The notes below the pieces were generated by a model, which worked only from the letters and a program-made list of their open reading frames with translations, did not search any database and had not been told where the DNA came from. A program made the position numbers and the translations under genes. 12,588 bases of DNA from an uncultured Dehalococcoidia bacterium (lineage in GTDB: Bacteria; Chloroflexota; Dehalococcoidia; Tepidiformales; Tepidiformaceae). The stretch is from positions 1 to 12,588 of the forward strand of contig CALFYR010000431.1 of NCBI GenBank assembly GCA_937954195.1, written 5' to 3'. This document shows positions 1 to 8,868 of the stretch, in pieces. The first letter of the stretch is position 1; each line of letters begins with the position of its first letter.

Positions 1-227
1 CCGAGTCCGACCGTGATCACCGCGCAGATCAGGAGGATGTAGATCACGGGCGAACGGATCTGCCGAATGAGTACAGCCGCCCACGAGGAGAGCTCTTCCG
101 TCTCGATGACGTTTGGCCCGTGCTCGGCCAGTCGGCGCTCAACCTCAGCGTCGCTGAGTCCGCGAGGGCCCGTTTGAAGCGCCCCCGCGATTTCGTCGGC
201 GGGTTGGGTATGCCAGGGTGCTCCCAT
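1..227 (-). CDS. P-type cation-transporting ATPase, N-terminal fragment
   Basis: Partial gene whose remaining part lies beyond the left edge. The 75 visible residues match the cation_ATPase_N region that precedes the first membrane helix of P2/P3-type ATPases: a WHTQPADEIAGAL segment, then GLSDAEVERRLAEHGPNVI (residues 23-41), then a hydrophobic stretch (about residues 58-75, VIYILLICAVITV) that would be TM1. Such ATPases use ATP to move Ca2+, Mg2+, Na+, K+ or H+ across the membrane; the ion-selective and DKTGT parts are not in the window, so substrate is unknown. The chosen ATG at 227 has a TAGCAT hexamer 7 nt upstream and a TTGAGA 16 bp before that, suggesting a leaderless transcript. In-frame ATGs at 236, 269 and 284 are alternatives; all would include an N-terminal extension that does not look like the family. 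Divergent from the KimA-like transporter. Confidence 0.85.
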   Translation of the reverse strand, partial: MGAPWHTQPADEIAGALQTGPRGLSDAEVERRLAEHGPNVIETEELSSWAAVLIRQIRSPVIYILLICAVITVGL

Positions 228-262
228 GTCTCCCATGCTAAACAGGCCCGCGAGGTTCTCAA
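228..262 (-). promoter_or_regulatory. Predicted leaderless promoter of the P-type ATPase
   Basis: Read on the minus strand, TTGAGA (257-262) is followed after 16 bp by TAGCAT (235-240), then 7 nt to the ATG at 227. The first hexamer matches the sigma-70 -35 consensus at five of six positions and the second fits TAnnnT. Transcription would start at or within a base or two of the ATG. If translation starts at 269 or 284 instead, this match is coincidental. Confidence 0.55.
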
Positions 263-307
263 CGGGCATGCGGCCGTTTGCCATCCGCCATTCGTCCGGA
301 CCGGGAA

Positions 308-344
308 GTGACGCTAGCTCAACAGGAGTCGTACGCTAGCCGCC
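308..344 (+). promoter_or_regulatory. Predicted promoter and twin ACGCTAGC repeat before the KimA-like gene
   Basis: GTGACG (308-313), 18 bp, TACGCT (332-337), then 7 nt to the ATG at 345: a plausible -35/-10 pair for a leaderless transcript. ACGCTAGC occurs twice, at 311-318 and 333-340, exactly 22 bp apart (about two helical turns), each containing the palindrome GCTAGC. The copies overlap the proposed -35 and -10, a layout typical of a repressor operator. The AGGAG at 324-328 lies too far (16 nt) from the ATG to be a good ribosome binding site. Confidence 0.4.
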
Positions 345-2405
345 ATGCCTGCCCCCGGCAGCGGCCCTCAGTACACCCCCGCCACCGATAAACACGGCCG
401 CGTGACCCGCTACCGCGTAGAACTTCCGCGAGCCGGGATCGTCGAGACGCAAGAAGGTCACTTCGAAGCTACGGAGTTCGCCGAGCAACGCTCCGGCTGG
501 TCGCGCTATCTTCTCGACGCCAAAGACCGCCTCATCGGTGCATCGGTTTCCACGGCGCGGCTCCAGGATGTGCGGCTCAGCAAGCGTCTCGCCCTGCCCA
601 CGTTCGCCTCGGATGCGATCTCGTCCACCGCCTACGCCACCCAGGAGATCATCCTCATCCTCGCCATCGCCGGCTCGGGGGCAATCGACCTTAGCCTTCC
701 GATCGCCGTTTGTATCGTGGCGCTGCTGGCGGTCGTCATCAGTTCGTATTCGCAGCTCATCCGGGCGTACCCGGAAGGCGGCGGCGGTTACCGCGTTGCC
801 CTGGACAATATCGGCCGCAAAGCCGCGGTGGTTGCCGCGTCCGCCCTGCTGGTTGATTACGCACTGACAGTCGCGGTGGCCGTCTCGGCCGCGGTTGCAG
901 CAATCACGTCCGCTGCCCCCGATCTGTACGAGGTGCGGGTCCCCATCGCCGCCGCGGTTGTCGCGCTCCTGGCCCTGGCAAACCTGCGGGGTCTCCGGGA
1001 GTCCGGCGTGGTGTTCGCGATACCCGTATACGGCTTCGTCCTGCTCCTCGGGGGAACGATCGTCGCGGGAATCATTCAGGTCGCGACCGGCGACGGTCCG
1101 GGAGTGTTCGAAGCTGGCGAACCGCGCCGGCCGCTCGAAGAATCCGGTTCGGTGCTCATGTGGTTCCTCGTCCTTCGTGCCTTCTCTACCGGCGCCGCCG
1201 CGCTCACGGGTGTCGAAACGATTTCCAACAGCAGCGCCTCGTTCCGGGACCCGGCGCCGCGCAATGCCATCTCCACGCTGGTGCTCATGGGCGTCATCCT
1301 GGCCGCGCTCTTCCTCGGCACCACGCTCCTCGCGCGTCACTATGGCCTCGTCTACCTCGAAGGCGACGAAGAGACGCTGCTCTCGCTCCTCGGGAAAGAG
1401 GTCCTCGGCGAGAACGCGCTCTATTACCTCCTCCAGGCGCTCACCGCCGGCATCCTGCTCGTCGCCGCTCACTCTGCGTTCAATGGCTTCCCGCGGCTCA
1501 CGGCCATGCTGGCAACCGATGGCTTCCTTCCGCGCGTCTTCTACCAGCGCGGAAACCGGCTGGTGTACACCTACGGCATCACGGCGTTGGGCGTCATTTC
1601 GCTCGCGCTGGTCGTCGTATTCAGCGCTTCCACTACCAACCTCGTCCCGCTCTACGCCGTTGGCGCATTCCTCTGCTTCACCATCGCGCAGCTTGGATTG
1701 GTTTGGCGCTGGAACCGCCGGCGCTACGAGGGTTGGCGCCGCCGTGCCGTCGTCAACGGCATCGGCGCTATCGTCACCGGCGCCGCGGCAGCCATCATCC
1801 TGGTCACGAAGTTCGTCGATGGCGCGTGGATCGTCGCCATCGTCATCCCCGTCATCACGGTCTGGCTGTGGAGGGTTGGCGGCTTCTACCAGGCGCTCCG
1901 GCGAGTGCTTCACGTCGCGCCCGAAGCCCAATTGGACCTAACGCCCAAGGGCGAGTCGCGCGTGCCCATCCTCGTGCCGGTCGAGGAGATTAACCTCGCG
2001 GGCGTCATGACCCTCGGCGCCGCATGCGAACGCTCGCGCGATGTCACTGCCGTACACGTCCGGGTGAACCCCGCCGATCCCGACGGGTTCGAGGGCCGCT
2101 GGCAGCGTCAGTTCCCGGCCGTGCCGCTCGTCGTCATCGATTCCCCCTTCCGGACGGTCGCCGACCCCATCGCCCGCTACATCGATGATGTGCTGAAGCG
2201 GCCGCCGCACGAAGTAACCGTCATGGTGCCGCTGCTCGAAGTCCGCCGCTGGTACCACCGCCCATTGGTCAACCAGAGCCTCAAGCGCCTCACCTCTCTT
2301 CTTGCCGATCGGCGCCACGTGAATGTTGTCCCATACCCCTTCTACGCCGGCGGGGTTCCTCGCCGCCGCAAGATCAAGAAGGGGATCTACATGGGCAACG
2401 GATAA
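345..2405 (+). CDS. KimA-like potassium transporter (APC superfamily)
   Basis: 686-residue membrane transporter. About residues 84-510 form the helical core and align by eye with B. subtilis KimA (YdaO), a high-affinity K+/H+ symporter: SDAISSTAY (89-97), YPEGGGGY (142-149), LLVDYALTV (168-176), FSTGAAALTGVE (280-291), LVPLYAVGAF (433-442). The acidic and aromatic residues recalled as K+ ligands in KimA (D36, Y43, D117, Y118, Y377) correspond to D90, Y97, D171, Y172 and Y437 here; a KimA serine corresponds to A179. Residues about 535-686 are a soluble alpha/beta domain resembling the universal-stress-like C-terminal domain of this family. About 54 extra hydrophilic residues precede the core compared with KimA. 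ATG 345 has no Shine-Dalgarno but has a -10-like hexamer 7 nt upstream. Potassium is the best substrate guess; a general amino-acid permease is the alternative. Divergent from the P-type ATPase. Confidence 0.85.
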   Translation: MPAPGSGPQYTPATDKHGRVTRYRVELPRAGIVETQEGHFEATEFAEQRSGWSRYLLDAKDRLIGASVSTARLQDVRLSKRLALPTFASDAISSTAYATQEIILILAIAGSGAIDLSLPIAVCIVALLAVVISSYSQLIRAYPEGGGGYRVALDNIGRKAAVVAASALLVDYALTVAVAVSAAVAAITSAAPDLYEVRVPIAAAVVALLALANLRGLRESGVVFAIPVYGFVLLLGGTIVAGIIQVATGDGPGVFEAGEPRRPLEESGSVLMWFLVLRAFSTGAAALTGVETISNSSASFRDPAPRNAISTLVLMGVILAALFLGTTLLARHYGLVYLEGDEETLLSLLGKEVLGENALYYLLQALTAGILLVAAHSAFNGFPRLTAMLATDGFLPRVFYQRGNRLVYTYGITALGVISLALVVVFSASTTNLVPLYAVGAFLCFTIAQLGLVWRWNRRRYEGWRRRAVVNGIGAIVTGAAAAIILVTKFVDGAWIVAIVIPVITVWLWRVGGFYQALRRVLHVAPEAQLDLTPKGESRVPILVPVEEINLAGVMTLGAACERSRDVTAVHVRVNPADPDGFEGRWQRQFPAVPLVVIDSPFRTVADPIARYIDDVLKRPPHEVTVMVPLLEVRRWYHRPLVNQSLKRLTSLLADRRHVNVVPYPFYAGGVPRRRKIKKGIYMGNG

Positions 2406-2521
2406 GGTCGGCGAATCTCGCCCGCCGAGATCAGGGTTTCCGCCTAGAGGATGCGGCCAACCGCGCGCGTACCATCGATTTGAACACGTCGTCGAATTCG
2501 TGTTTTGCGGGGCGCACTCTG
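2406..2521. other. Intergenic gap with a small hairpin
   Basis: This gap separates the KimA-like gene from the kinase. It holds a perfect inverted repeat, ATCTCG (2415-2420), 5-nt loop, CGAGAT (2426-2431), ten bases after the stop codon. The stem is short and no T-run follows, so it is only a weak terminator candidate. TACCAT at 2470-2475 could be a -10 element for the kinase gene, but no -35 is visible. The possible TTG start of the kinase at 2480 lies in this gap. Confidence 0.3.
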
Positions 2522-5500
2522 GTGAACGTCTACCTCCTGGAAGAACCTGGCACCCCCGCCGGGCCGCTCGTCGCGGATCTCGCCGCGCAGGCTGTCCCCG
2601 TGCGTGTCTTCCAGTCCGTCGCGGATTTGGCCGCAGCGCTTGATTCCGCCGGTTCGGTTCTCGTTGTGCTGCCGAATGGAACCGCCCGCGATGTTCGCCT
2701 GTTGGCCGGCCACTGCAAAGCCCGCCGGCTTGCCGCCCGAGTGGTGGCACATCCGGGCCCACGACAGGATCCGGACGAGCTCCTGGCAGCCGGCGCGTCC
2801 GACCTGCTCGGCGTCGTCACCGCTCGCGAAATTGTCACAAGGCGTGCGGTGGCCCAGCGCTCGGCGACCTCCGCCGGTGATTCTGTCCTGCTCGAGAATG
2901 CCAACGACACCATCTACACCGTGAGCCTCGACGGCTTCTTCCTCTCCGCCAATGCCGAAGCTGAAGAACTCACGGGCTATCCGCGTTCGCAACTCATCGG
3001 CATGCACCTCAGCAACCTCGTTGTCCCCGAACACCTGGAGATCGTTCAGGCGAACATCCGCGCGAAGCTACTCAACGAGGCACAATCCAGCATGTTTGAG
3101 GTGGATATCGTCCGTGCGGATGGCCGGCGCGTGCCCATCGAGATCAGCAGCCGCCTCCTCCACGATGATGGCCGTGTCGCCGCCATCGAAGGCATCGCCC
3201 GGGACCTCACCCATCGGCGTCAGCTTGAGGCGGAAGTCGCGTTCCGGGCCCAGCTCCTCGAAATGGCCAACGCCGCCGCCTACGCTGGAGACCGCGAAGG
3301 CCGGATCATCTACTGGAACCGCGGGGCCGAACGGCTGTTCGGCCTCCCAAGCGAACAGGCCCTCGGACAGAACGTCCTCGAACTCCTGGTCCCCCGTGAA
3401 CACTGGCGGCGTTCCGCGGCGGACTTTGGCGAACTGCTGAGCGGCCGCAGCGTCGAACAGGAATTCGAACTGCAGAAGGCCGATGGCTCACGGTTCATTG
3501 CGTTCGTGACCAATACTCCGGTCAACGATGCCTCCGGCCGGCTGGTCGCGGTTGTCGCGGTGTGCCTCGACCTCACGGAACGAAAACGCCAGGAAGATGA
3601 ACTGGCCACCCTCGCCTCGGAACGTTCGCAGCTTGCCCATATTGTCGAATCCGCACACGACGCCATCATCAGCCGCGACAACCAGGACCGCGTTGTTACC
3701 TGGAACCAGGGCGCCGAGAACCTGTTCGGGTACTCGGCCGATGAGATTGTCGGCACCGACGGATTCCTCATCGTGCCTCCTGCCGGGCGGGATCATTTCC
3801 GCGAACTGCTAGCACGGGCTCGCCGCGGAGACACGGTGACGGATCGCACGGTCCGCATCCGCCGCGACGGGCTCGCCGTCCCCGTCCAGCTTTCGTCCTA
3901 CGCGCTGCGGGACTTCGATGGCTCGGTCATGGGGACCGCGACGATCCTGCGCGATGTCTCGGCCCAGCACGCCGCGGAAGTGGCGTTGGCCGAACGCGAG
4001 CGCATGCTCACCGCAATCTTCGAAAGCACCATCGAGGCCATCTGGCTCATGGATGCCGACCTCCGGTTCGTCGTCGCGAACCGGGTCGCCCACGAACGTG
4101 CGCGCAAGCTGTTCGGCCGGGATCCGCAGCCGGGTGACTCGATGCAGCTCTACGTCATCCCGGAAAACTGGCAAGGCTTCCAGGCGAACCATGCCTCCGC
4201 CATGCGGGGCACACCGGTCCGCATCGAATCGCGCACCCTCGATGCCGACCGCAATCCGGTGTACATGGAGTTCGACTTCAACCCCGTGCGCAGCGAGGCC
4301 GGCGAAGTAACCGGCGTTGTCCTCACCAGCCGCGATATCACCGCCCGCAAGCGCGCCGAACGCGCCCGCCGCGAAGCCGAGCAGTCGCTCCACGCCCTCG
4401 TCGACCACGCCCCCATCCTCCTCTTCGGGCTGGACCTCGAAGGCCGGCTCACCTCCCTCGAAGGCACCCACGCCGAGAAGTCGCGCGCCTCCGAGCTCCT
4501 CGGCAAGTCCTGGTTCGATGGGTACGGCCATGTTGAAGAGCGGCGCCGCCTGCTCGACCACGCGCTGGCCGGTGAGGTCGCCTGGGACGAGATCACCGAA
4601 TACGGGGTGGACTGGGAAATCCGCCTCGCGCCTCGCCGTGACACCCAGGGCAGGATCGTGGGCGCGATCGGCGTCGCCACCGACGTTACCGACCGCAATC
4701 GGATTGAGGCGGAACGCCGCCGCCTGGACGCCGACTATCGGACCGTCATGGAAAACACCTCCGACGGGCTCTTCGCCATTGATGTTGCCCCGTTCGATGG
4801 GCCGGAACGCTTCACCTTAGGGATGATGAACCCGGCTTTCGCCGAATTCACGGCCCTGGATCCCGCCCGGGTCATCGGCCGGCCGGTGGTGAAACTTCTG
4901 CGCGGAGCGGTGCTGGAGCGCGCGCTTGCCCGGTACGAAGAGGCCATCGCCCACGCCGGCCCGATCACGTACGAAGAACTGGTTCCCGGCGAAACACCCC
5001 GGTATTCGATCGTCACGCTCAATCCGCTGTTCGATGAGGCTGGCCGCTGCTATCGCCTCATTGGAAGCACGCGCGAGATCACCGAACGCCGGCGGCTGGA
5101 GGCCGCCCAGCGCGAACTCGATGCAAACTATCGCGCCGTCGTGGAATCGACCACCGATGCCGTCTTCATCATGGAGCGGCGCCCCGGCGAACACTTCCGG
5201 ATTGTCTCCGTCAACGATGGCTATGGAGCGCTCGTTGGGCTCTCGGACTCAGACCTTCATGGCCGAACGCTGGACCAGATGGTCTCCGCCGACATGGCCG
5301 CCGAGCTGCGGTCGCAGCTCAAGAAGGCGATTGAATCTCATGCATCCGTCGAATTTGAGTTCGAAACCAGGTGGAACCACGTCGATGTCTGCCTGGCTGT
5401 AACCCTCACTCCCATCTTCGACGAGAACGGCTTCTGCTACCGCATCGTCACGGCCGGCCGCGACATCACCGAGCGCCGCAGGCACGAACGTGAACGACGC

Positions 5501-7408
5501 GCAGCCCAGGAAGCGATCTTCCGGCTGGGCAACATCATCGAATCCACCAGCGACGCCGTCATCAGCGCCGATATGGACGGCGCCATCACGTTCTGCAACG
5601 ACGCCGCCGTCCGAATGTATGGATACAGCCGGGAAGAGCTTGTCGGGCAACCCATCTCGGTCCTGTACCTGGAAGACAATCTGCAAAATGTTCTCGCTTC
5701 GTGGGAACGCATTCGGTCCGGCGAGACCTTTCATCGTGCAAATGCCCGCCGACGCCGCAAGGACGGCTCCCTCATCGATGTGGAAATCTCCGGATTCCCG
5801 GTCCGGGACCTCGACGGCAACATCGTCGGCACGGCGAGCGTCGCGGTGGACGTCACCGAACGCGTACGCGCTGAGAACGCCCTGCGCGAAAAAGCCGCCG
5901 ACCTCGACGCCACGTTCGCCAGTGCAGCCGAAGGCATCATCCTCATCGATCGCGAGTTGCGCGTGCTCTCCTTCAACCAGGCGGCCGCTCATCTCCTGCA
6001 GTCGGTGCATGGGGGCCAACTGGCCGCCGGCGACCGCGCCATTGACTGGGTGCTTGAGCACGACCGCGAGGCGTTCCTGAACACGACCAGCCGGACCATC
6101 GCCGGCCGAACCTTCACCTTCGAGCAGGAGGTCCGACCGCCCGGCCAGCCGACCGCGTGGTGGGAGTTCTCGTTCGCGCCGGTGAAGCTTGAGAACGGCG
6201 AAGTGCGTGGCGTTGCGATCGGGATTCGCGACGTGTCCGACCGGAAGCAAACGGAGGAAACGCTTCGCCAGGCGCAGAAGCTCGAATCGCTGGCGGTCCT
6301 CGCGGGAGGAATCGCCCACGACTTCAACAACCTGCTGGTGGGCATCCTGGGCAACGCCGGGCTCGCCCTGGCCGAACTCTCCCCGGCTTCACCTGCCCGC
6401 GAGACCATAGAAGCCATCGAAACAGCCGGTCAGCGCGCGGCCGAACTCGCTCGCCAGATGCTCGCCTACTCGGGCAAGGGCAAGTTCGTCATCCAGAGTG
6501 TGAACATGAACGAACTCGTCGAGGAGATGGCTCACCTCCTCCGCGTGAGCACGGCGCCTGGCGCCAGCCTCGCCTTCCACCTGTATCCGGCCCTGCCGGT
6601 CGTTGAAGGTGATGCCACGCAGCTCCGCCAGGTCATCATGAACCTCGTCGTCAATGCATCCGACGCCATAGGCGACCGCGAAGGCACGATTGCCATCTCG
6701 ACGTCCGTCGTTAATGCGACCTCTGAACTGCTTCGTGAGACGTATCTCGCGCCCGACCTGCCCGCCGGCTCCTACATCTCTATCGAAGTGCGGGACACGG
6801 GAGCCGGAATGAGCCCCGAGACCGTAAGCCGCATCTTCGACCCGTTCTTCACCACGAAGTTCACGGGCCGGGGTCTCGGACTGGCGGCGGTGCTGGGCAT
6901 CATGCGCGGGCATCGAGGCGCCATCAAGGTCGAAAGCGAAGAGGGCCTCGGCACCACGTTTACCTTGCTTCTCCCGGCTGCCAGCACCGCCGCAACCCCT
7001 GTGGATGCCGGTCCCCCACAGGCTGCCTGGCGGGGCTCGGGGACGGTTCTGGTGATTGACGACGAGCCCACCGTCCGGGCCGTCACCGCGCGCGCCCTCC
7101 GCGCGTTCGGGTTCGATGTCATTGAGGCTGGTGATGGAGTCGAGGGCCTCGAACGATATGCCGAGAACAGGGACCGCGTTGTGGCCGCCCTGATCGACAT
7201 GACCATGCCCCGAATGAACGGGATCGAGACGCTGCGGCGCATTCGCGAGCTCAACCCCGGCGTCGCACTGATCATGATGAGTGGCTACAGCGAGCAGGAC
7301 ACGATGGCCGAAGTCGGCGCGGATCCCCGCTCCGGGTTCGTGCAGAAGCCGTTCGAACTCGCCGCCTTACGCGAAACGCTCCGGGGCTTCCTCGATCAGT
7401 CTTCCTGA
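2522..7408 (+). CDS. Hybrid sensor histidine kinase: pseudo-receiver, nine PAS domains, HisKA, HATPase, receiver
   Basis: Soluble protein of 1628 residues counted from GTG 2522; no membrane helix or signal peptide is visible. Order: receiver-like domain without the acidic pocket (about 1-111); nine PAS repeats (about 121-236, 242-358, 369-488, 494-616, 621-734, 738-861, 868-991, 998-1121, 1127-1246), most ending in a D(I/V/L)T-(E/D)-R linker; HisKA with phospho-acceptor H1266 in AHDFNNLL; ATPase with N-box N1374/N1378, DTGAGM (D1425), FDPFFTTK and GRGLGLAAV; receiver with D1513/D1514, phospho-acceptor D1559, S1587 and K1609. The HDFNNLL and FDPFFTTK motifs resemble the HPK4-type kinases. All residues needed for autophosphorylation and transfer to the fused receiver are present; the output partner is unknown. 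PAS domains may bind heme, flavin or small ligands; none is identifiable. TTG at 2480 would add 14 residues; GTG is preferred because the receiver-like fold begins there. No DNA-binding output domain or cognate regulator is nearby. Confidence 0.93.
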   Translation: MNVYLLEEPGTPAGPLVADLAAQAVPVRVFQSVADLAAALDSAGSVLVVLPNGTARDVRLLAGHCKARRLAARVVAHPGPRQDPDELLAAGASDLLGVVTAREIVTRRAVAQRSATSAGDSVLLENANDTIYTVSLDGFFLSANAEAEELTGYPRSQLIGMHLSNLVVPEHLEIVQANIRAKLLNEAQSSMFEVDIVRADGRRVPIEISSRLLHDDGRVAAIEGIARDLTHRRQLEAEVAFRAQLLEMANAAAYAGDREGRIIYWNRGAERLFGLPSEQALGQNVLELLVPREHWRRSAADFGELLSGRSVEQEFELQKADGSRFIAFVTNTPVNDASGRLVAVVAVCLDLTERKRQEDELATLASERSQLAHIVESAHDAIISRDNQDRVVTWNQGAENLFGYSADEIVGTDGFLIVPPAGRDHFRELLARARRGDTVTDRTVRIRRDGLAVPVQLSSYALRDFDGSVMGTATILRDVSAQHAAEVALAERERMLTAIFESTIEAIWLMDADLRFVVANRVAHERARKLFGRDPQPGDSMQLYVIPENWQGFQANHASAMRGTPVRIESRTLDADRNPVYMEFDFNPVRSEAGEVTGVVLTSRDITARKRAERARREAEQSLHALVDHAPILLFGLDLEGRLTSLEGTHAEKSRASELLGKSWFDGYGHVEERRRLLDHALAGEVAWDEITEYGVDWEIRLAPRRDTQGRIVGAIGVATDVTDRNRIEAERRRLDADYRTVMENTSDGLFAIDVAPFDGPERFTLGMMNPAFAEFTALDPARVIGRPVVKLLRGAVLERALARYEEAIAHAGPITYEELVPGETPRYSIVTLNPLFDEAGRCYRLIGSTREITERRRLEAAQRELDANYRAVVESTTDAVFIMERRPGEHFRIVSVNDGYGALVGLSDSDLHGRTLDQMVSADMAAELRSQLKKAIESHASVEFEFETRWNHVDVCLAVTLTPIFDENGFCYRIVTAGRDITERRRHERERRAAQEAIFRLGNIIESTSDAVISADMDGAITFCNDAAVRMYGYSREELVGQPISVLYLEDNLQNVLASWERIRSGETFHRANARRRRKDGSLIDVEISGFPVRDLDGNIVGTASVAVDVTERVRAENALREKAADLDATFASAAEGIILIDRELRVLSFNQAAAHLLQSVHGGQLAAGDRAIDWVLEHDREAFLNTTSRTIAGRTFTFEQEVRPPGQPTAWWEFSFAPVKLENGEVRGVAIGIRDVSDRKQTEETLRQAQKLESLAVLAGGIAHDFNNLLVGILGNAGLALAELSPASPARETIEAIETAGQRAAELARQMLAYSGKGKFVIQSVNMNELVEEMAHLLRVSTAPGASLAFHLYPALPVVEGDATQLRQVIMNLVVNASDAIGDREGTIAISTSVVNATSELLRETYLAPDLPAGSYISIEVRDTGAGMSPETVSRIFDPFFTTKFTGRGLGLAAVLGIMRGHRGAIKVESEEGLGTTFTLLLPAASTAATPVDAGPPQAAWRGSGTVLVIDDEPTVRAVTARALRAFGFDVIEAGDGVEGLERYAENRDRVVAALIDMTMPRMNGIETLRRIRELNPGVALIMMSGYSEQDTMAEVGADPRSGFVQKPFELAALRETLRGFLDQSS

Positions 7409-7788
7409 ACGATCGCGTCGACCTCAATCTCGACCAGGTGAGCCGGGTCGATGAGCGCCGCGACGCCAATCATGCTCGTGGCGGGACGGATCTCACCAAA
7501 GAACTCGCCGTGCGCGCGCCCGAATTCCTCCCAGCGGGAGATGTCCGTCACGAACATTCGCGTTCGGACGACATCGCGCAGGGAGGCCCCGGCCTCTTCA
7601 AGCGCCTGCTGGATGATTTCAATGCAACGGCGAGTTTGCGCAGCAGCGTCGCCGGGTGCGAACGGCGTCCCATCTGGTTCGGTTGCTACGGTACCGGCGA
7701 CGGCAACGGTGTTCCCAACCCGCACCGCGCGCGAATAGCCAACGACCGGCTCCCACGGGCGGCCCGACGTAATGTTCCGTCTTGTCAT
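7396..7788 (-). CDS. RidA-family (YjgF/YER057c/UK114) protein without the catalytic arginine
   Basis: 130 residues, the usual length of the family, with the YjgF fold signatures [13 protein letters not shown] (28-40), the [21 protein letters not shown] helix region (52-72), [11 protein letters not shown] (76-86) and VEIEVDAIV (119-127). Canonical RidA hydrolyses reactive 2-aminoacrylate-type imines using an arginine in a PARS motif; the equivalent here reads PATS with T104. Such variants (Rid4-7 type subfamilies) are not expected to have RidA deaminase activity and their roles are mostly unknown. The ATG at 7788 overlaps the ruvB stop (ATGA) and has GGAGG at 7796-7800, 7 nt upstream, so it is translated as part of the ruvB transcript. 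Its 3' end overlaps the kinase 3' end by 13 bp tail-to-tail. The longer reading frame reaching 7914 only extends antisense-frame into ruvB. Confidence 0.9.
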   Translation of the reverse strand: MTRRNITSGRPWEPVVGYSRAVRVGNTVAVAGTVATEPDGTPFAPGDAAAQTRRCIEIIQQALEEAGASLRDVVRTRMFVTDISRWEEFGRAHGEFFGEIRPATSMIGVAALIDPAHLVEIEVDAIVQED

Positions 7789-8831
7789 GCACCATCCTCC
7801 GCCTGCCAGAGGCTGGGCTGGGCATCGACTGAGCGCGGGGGCTCGAGGCCCAGGTGGCGGTACGCCGCAGCCGTCGCCACGCGACCCCTTGGCGTTCGGT
7901 TCAGGAATCCGCACTGGAGCAGGAATGGCTCGTACACGTCCATGATCGTGTCCGACTCTTCGGAAATCGCCGCCGCGATGGTCTCCAGGCCGACAGGGCC
8001 GCCATTGAACTTCTCGATGATGCAGCGCAAGACGGCGCGGTCGGCATCGTCCAGCCCCAGGTCATCCACATCAAGCATCGCGAGTGCCGCGCGGGTCGCT
8101 TCCAGGGTAATCCGGCCGTCGTTCCGCACCTCCGCGTAGTCGCGCACGCGCCTCAGGAGCCTGTTCGCGATGCGTGGCGTCCCGCGCGACCGTGCGGCAA
8201 TCTCCATGGCTGCGTCGTCCGGGATCGCCACGCCGAGGATGCTCGCCGAACGCCGCACGATCTGGGCCAGCGTGTCCGCGTCATAGAACTCCAGCCGGAA
8301 CACCGAACCGAACCGGTCGCGCATCGGCGCGCTCACCATCGCGTACCGCGTCGTCGCCCCAACGAGCGTGAACTTCGGCATCTGAAGGCGGACTGAGCGC
8401 GCCCCCGGACCCTTGCCAATCACAAGGTCCAGGGCGAAGTCCTCCATCGCCGGGTAGAGGATCTCCTCCACCGACCGGGATAGCCGGTGCACCTCATCGA
8501 TGAACAGGATGTCGTGTTCTTTGAGGTTGGTCAGAATTGCGGCGAGGTCGCCAGGCCGTTCGATCGCCGGGCCGCTTGTCGTCCGGATCGCCACGCCCAT
8601 CTCGTTCGCGACGATGTTCGCGAGCGTTGTCTTGCCAAGGCCCGGTGGGCCATAGAGCAGCAGGTGATCGAGCGCGTCTTCCCGCTGCCGCGCGGCCTCA
8701 ATCGCGATGGCCAGGTTCTGTTTGATGCGGGGCTGGCCGGGAAAGTCCTCGAGCTTGCGCGGGCGAAGCGACCGCTCCAGTTCGGCGTCATCGGTGATGA
8801 GCCCGGCCGCGACGAGGCGCTCTTCGGTCAT
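7785..8831 (-). CDS. ruvB: Holliday junction branch migration ATPase RuvB
   Basis: 348 residues, normal length for RuvB, the hexameric AAA+ motor that drives branch migration of Holliday junctions with RuvA during recombinational repair. Visible motifs: N-terminal [13 protein letters not shown] (21-33), Walker A GPPGLGKT (61-68), Walker B LFIDEVH (109-115), sensor 1 GATTR (158-162), arginine finger R171 in SAPMRDRFG, sensor 2 GTPRIANR (217-224), and the C-terminal winged-helix domain with [14 protein letters not shown] (273-286) and [17 protein letters not shown] (301-317). The ATG at 8831 gives the typical N-terminus; longer in-frame starts add a non-family extension into vapC. TATACT lies 6 nt upstream, suggesting a leaderless transcript. 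ruvA and ruvC are not in the window. Overlaps ridA by 4 bp. Confidence 0.98.
   Translation of the reverse strand: MTEERLVAAGLITDDAELERSLRPRKLEDFPGQPRIKQNLAIAIEAARQREDALDHLLLYGPPGLGKTTLANIVANEMGVAIRTTSGPAIERPGDLAAILTNLKEHDILFIDEVHRLSRSVEEILYPAMEDFALDLVIGKGPGARSVRLQMPKFTLVGATTRYAMVSAPMRDRFGSVFRLEFYDADTLAQIVRRSASILGVAIPDDAAMEIAARSRGTPRIANRLLRRVRDYAEVRNDGRITLEATRAALAMLDVDDLGLDDADRAVLRCIIEKFNGGPVGLETIAAAISEESDTIMDVYEPFLLQCGFLNRTPRGRVATAAAYRHLGLEPPRSVDAQPSLWQAEDGA
7789..7800 (-). promoter_or_regulatory. Shine-Dalgarno of the RidA-family gene
   Basis: Minus-strand GGAGG (7796-7800) sits 7 nt before the ATG at 7788, inside the last ruvB codons. It fixes the RidA start at the ATGA overlap and supports translational coupling with ruvB. 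Confidence 0.8.
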
Positions 8832-8857
8832 CGGCCGAGTATACCGCACGGATGTTC
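8832..8857 (-). promoter_or_regulatory. Predicted ruvB promoter with a LexA-box-like sequence
   Basis: Minus-strand TATACT (8838-8843) lies 6 nt before the ruvB ATG and is close to the -10 consensus; no good -35 is visible. Just upstream, GAAC-ATCC-GTGC (8846-8857) differs by one base from the GAAC-N4-GTTC core bound by LexA in Gram-positive bacteria. This could be a weak SOS operator; ruvB is an SOS gene in several phyla. A chance match is possible. Confidence 0.45.
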
Positions 8858-8868
8858 TAAGCGGCGGC

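Noticed and set aside
228..344. A ydaO/kimA-type c-di-AMP riboswitch upstream of the KimA-like gene
   Set aside because: Only 117 bp separate the divergent starts, and the proposed promoter lies directly at the start codon, leaving no room for the aptamer.
336..1931. A 531-codon open frame on the minus strand opposite the KimA-like gene
   Set aside because: The translation is low-complexity, rich in Arg, Asp, Glu and Gly, and matches no family. It is the antisense shadow of a clearly real membrane protein gene in GC-rich DNA.
2415..2431. Rho-independent terminator after the KimA-like gene
   Set aside because: The stem is only 6 bp with a 5-nt loop and is followed by no T-rich tract.
5249..6319. 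A 356-codon minus-strand open frame inside the kinase gene
   Set aside because: It is antisense to well-conserved PAS and kinase domains, and its composition is typical of a shadow frame.
2522..7408. The repeated PAS linkers as possible DNA-level repeats or recombination hotspots
   Set aside because: The similarity is at protein level; the nucleotide copies differ too much to be direct DNA repeats.
7789..7914. An N-terminal extension of the RidA-family protein to 7914
   Set aside because: The extra residues are Pro/Gly/Arg-rich, overlap the ruvB coding end, and the ATG at 7788 has an excellent Shine-Dalgarno and the family-typical N-terminus.
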